From Bacillota bacterium (GTDB lineage Bacteria; Bacillota; Clostridia; Lachnospirales; Lachnospiraceae), in the NCBI GenBank assembly GCA_023424235.1, contig JAFAEB010000322.1, positions 1 through 6,242 of the forward strand: a stretch of 6,242 bases of DNA. The letters are read 5' to 3'. Made by a program: the position numbers and the translations under genes. The notes under the pieces are model-generated. The model had not been told where the DNA came from. It was given only the letters and a program-made list of their open reading frames with translations, and ran no database searches. Positions 5,043 to 6,242 of the stretch are shown here, one piece after another (the first letter of the stretch is position 1; every line of letters starts with the position of its first letter).

Positions 5043-6242
5043 ATGAATTCATTATTAATAGAAAAAGATTATAAAAAAGTATTTCATTACTTTACAGAAA
5101 TATCAGCGGTTCCACGTGGCTCAAAGAATAATACAGCCATTAGTAATTATTTAGTGCAATTTGCAAAGGAACGTAATTTAGAACATTATCAAGATGAGTT
5201 TGAAAATGTAATTATTATAAAAGAAGCTACAAGTGGATATGAAAATGCACCAGCAATTATGATCCAAGGACATATGGATATGGTATGTGAGAAATCCAAT
5301 GATTGCGATCACGATTTTACGACTCAAGGAATTGAATTACATGTAACAGATGACTATATTCATGCGGATAGAACAACTCTAGGAGCTGATAATGGAATTG
5401 CGGTTGCCTATGCTTTAGCTTTGTTAGATGATGAAACTCTACAACATCCTAGATTAGAGGTTTTAATTACAACAGACGAAGAAGTAGGAATGGATGGAGC
5501 GATTGGACTTGATGTTTCAAATCTAAAAGGTAAATATCTTCTTAACTTAGACTCTGAGGATGAAGGGACAATTTTAACAAGCTCTGCTGGTGGTTTAACT
5601 GGAACTGCAAATATACCGATTAATCGTATGGAAGCAGAAGGTGTTAAAGCAGTCATCGCGATAAGTGATTTGCAAGGTGGACATTCTGGAGCAGAGATTC
5701 ATAAGAATCGAACCAATGCAAATAAGTTGATGGGAAGATTATTATTTGAATTAAGAGATAGCCTTAACTTTTTTGTTCTTTCCATGAAAGGGGGATTAAA
5801 AGACAATGCTATCCCTAGAGATAATGTTACAGAATTAGTAATTGATAAAGAGGATATTAGCTTATTTGAAGAAAAAGTTAAGGAATTAGCAATAAAGTAT
5901 CAAAATGAATTAAAAACTAGTGAACCTTACTTAACTATTAAGTCTACTCTAGGAAAAGAAGATAACTATTCATGTATACATCCTACATCTTTTGAAAAAG
6001 TATTATTTATACTTGTAAATTCTCCGAATGGTGTTCAAGTTATGAGTTCCGATATTGTTGGATTAGTAGAAAGTTCCTTAAACCTTGGTATTTTCCATAC
6101 CGATGAAGATGTAGCAGTATTTTGCTTCTCAGTTCGTAGTAGTGTAAATAGTTATAAGCAACATTTAGCAAGTCGTCTAGGATATATGGCAGAGTTCTTA
6201 GGTGGAGAGTTCTACGTTCGTTCTGAATATCCAGCTTGGGAG
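5043..6242 (+). CDS. pepD: Aminoacyl-histidine dipeptidase (PepD, peptidase family M20C), 3' end cut by the window
   Basis: The frame is open for exactly 400 codons from ATG at 5043 to the right edge with no stop. PepD proteins are usually about 480-490 residues, so roughly 80 are missing. The enzyme is a cytoplasmic zinc peptidase that cleaves Xaa-His and other dipeptides. The M20 catalytic set is visible: H77 and D79 in QGHMDMVCEK, bridging D116 in LGADNG, the general base E146 with metal ligand E147 in TTDEEVG, and D170 in NLDSED. The spacing from H77 to D116 (39) equals that in E. coli PepD. GGHSG (212-216) with H214 and H220 marks the start of the inserted lid or dimerisation domain. The last metal-binding His lies beyond the edge. 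GAGAGG (5031-5036) lies six bases before the ATG, and the gene follows the UPF0210 gene by 23 bases. A role in recycling peptides for amino-acid supply fits the neighbouring ACT protein, but that link is inferred. Confidence 0.93.
   Translation, partial: MNSLLIEKDYKKVFHYFTEISAVPRGSKNNTAISNYLVQFAKERNLEHYQDEFENVIIIKEATSGYENAPAIMIQGHMDMVCEKSNDCDHDFTTQGIELHVTDDYIHADRTTLGADNGIAVAYALALLDDETLQHPRLEVLITTDEEVGMDGAIGLDVSNLKGKYLLNLDSEDEGTILTSSAGGLTGTANIPINRMEAEGVKAVIAISDLQGGHSGAEIHKNRTNANKLMGRLLFELRDSLNFFVLSMKGGLKDNAIPRDNVTELVIDKEDISLFEEKVKELAIKYQNELKTSEPYLTIKSTLGKEDNYSCIHPTSFEKVLFILVNSPNGVQVMSSDIVGLVESSLNLGIFHTDEDVAVFCFSVRSSVNSYKQHLASRLGYMAEFLGGEFYVRSEYPAWE

Noticed and set aside
5408..5656. Open frame of 82 codons on the minus strand opposite pepD
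   Set aside because: It overlaps the catalytic region of PepD (TTDEEVG and NLDSED) and shows no independent coding evidence. The shorter minus-strand frames at 4002-4187 and 4629-4811 were dismissed for the same reason.

Overview
The window is AT-rich DNA from a low-GC Gram-positive bacterium. Strong AGGAGG-type ribosome binding sites, TTG and GTG starts, and the character of the proteins point to the class Clostridia. A Lachnospiraceae member such as a Lachnoclostridium relative is my best guess, but that is recognition of protein style and not proof. All genes lie on the + strand and no stretch longer than about 150 bases lacks a gene. I see no rRNA, tRNA, insertion sequence, CRISPR array or prophage gene.

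Layout. Bases 2-523 hold the 3' end of a gene that enters from the left. It encodes an acidic protein tail with two segments that look like beta-grasp folds, possibly the C-terminus of an FtsA-like actin-fold protein. Five bases later (529-2229) comes a membrane-anchored diguanylate cyclase with six transmembrane helices, a coiled coil, a GAF domain and a GGDEF domain. It has an intact GGEEF active site but no RxxD inhibitory site. A long hairpin terminator (2233-2290) closes this unit. A good sigma-A-type promoter lies inside that terminator and would drive the next gene, a WalJ/YycJ-type metallo-beta-lactamase-fold hydrolase (2377-3174).

The second half carries a conserved pair of uncertain function: a 90-residue ACT-domain protein (UPF0237, 3270-3542) and a 454-residue UPF0210/DUF711 'PFL family' protein (3655-5019). 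They are followed after 23 bases by a PepD-type M20 aminoacyl-histidine dipeptidase (5043 to beyond the right edge). ACT domains generally bind amino acids or other small ligands, so a ligand-sensing role linked to amino-acid or peptide metabolism is a reasonable inference, not a demonstrated one.

The most interesting non-coding signal is the leader of the ACT gene (3183-3269). It holds a 10-bp long-range pairing, a bulged hairpin whose loop is one arm of that pairing (so either a pseudoknot or two exclusive states), and a perfect GNRA-capped hairpin. The last two abut each other, and the GNRA hairpin abuts the Shine-Dalgarno sequence. This is a candidate structured regulatory RNA.
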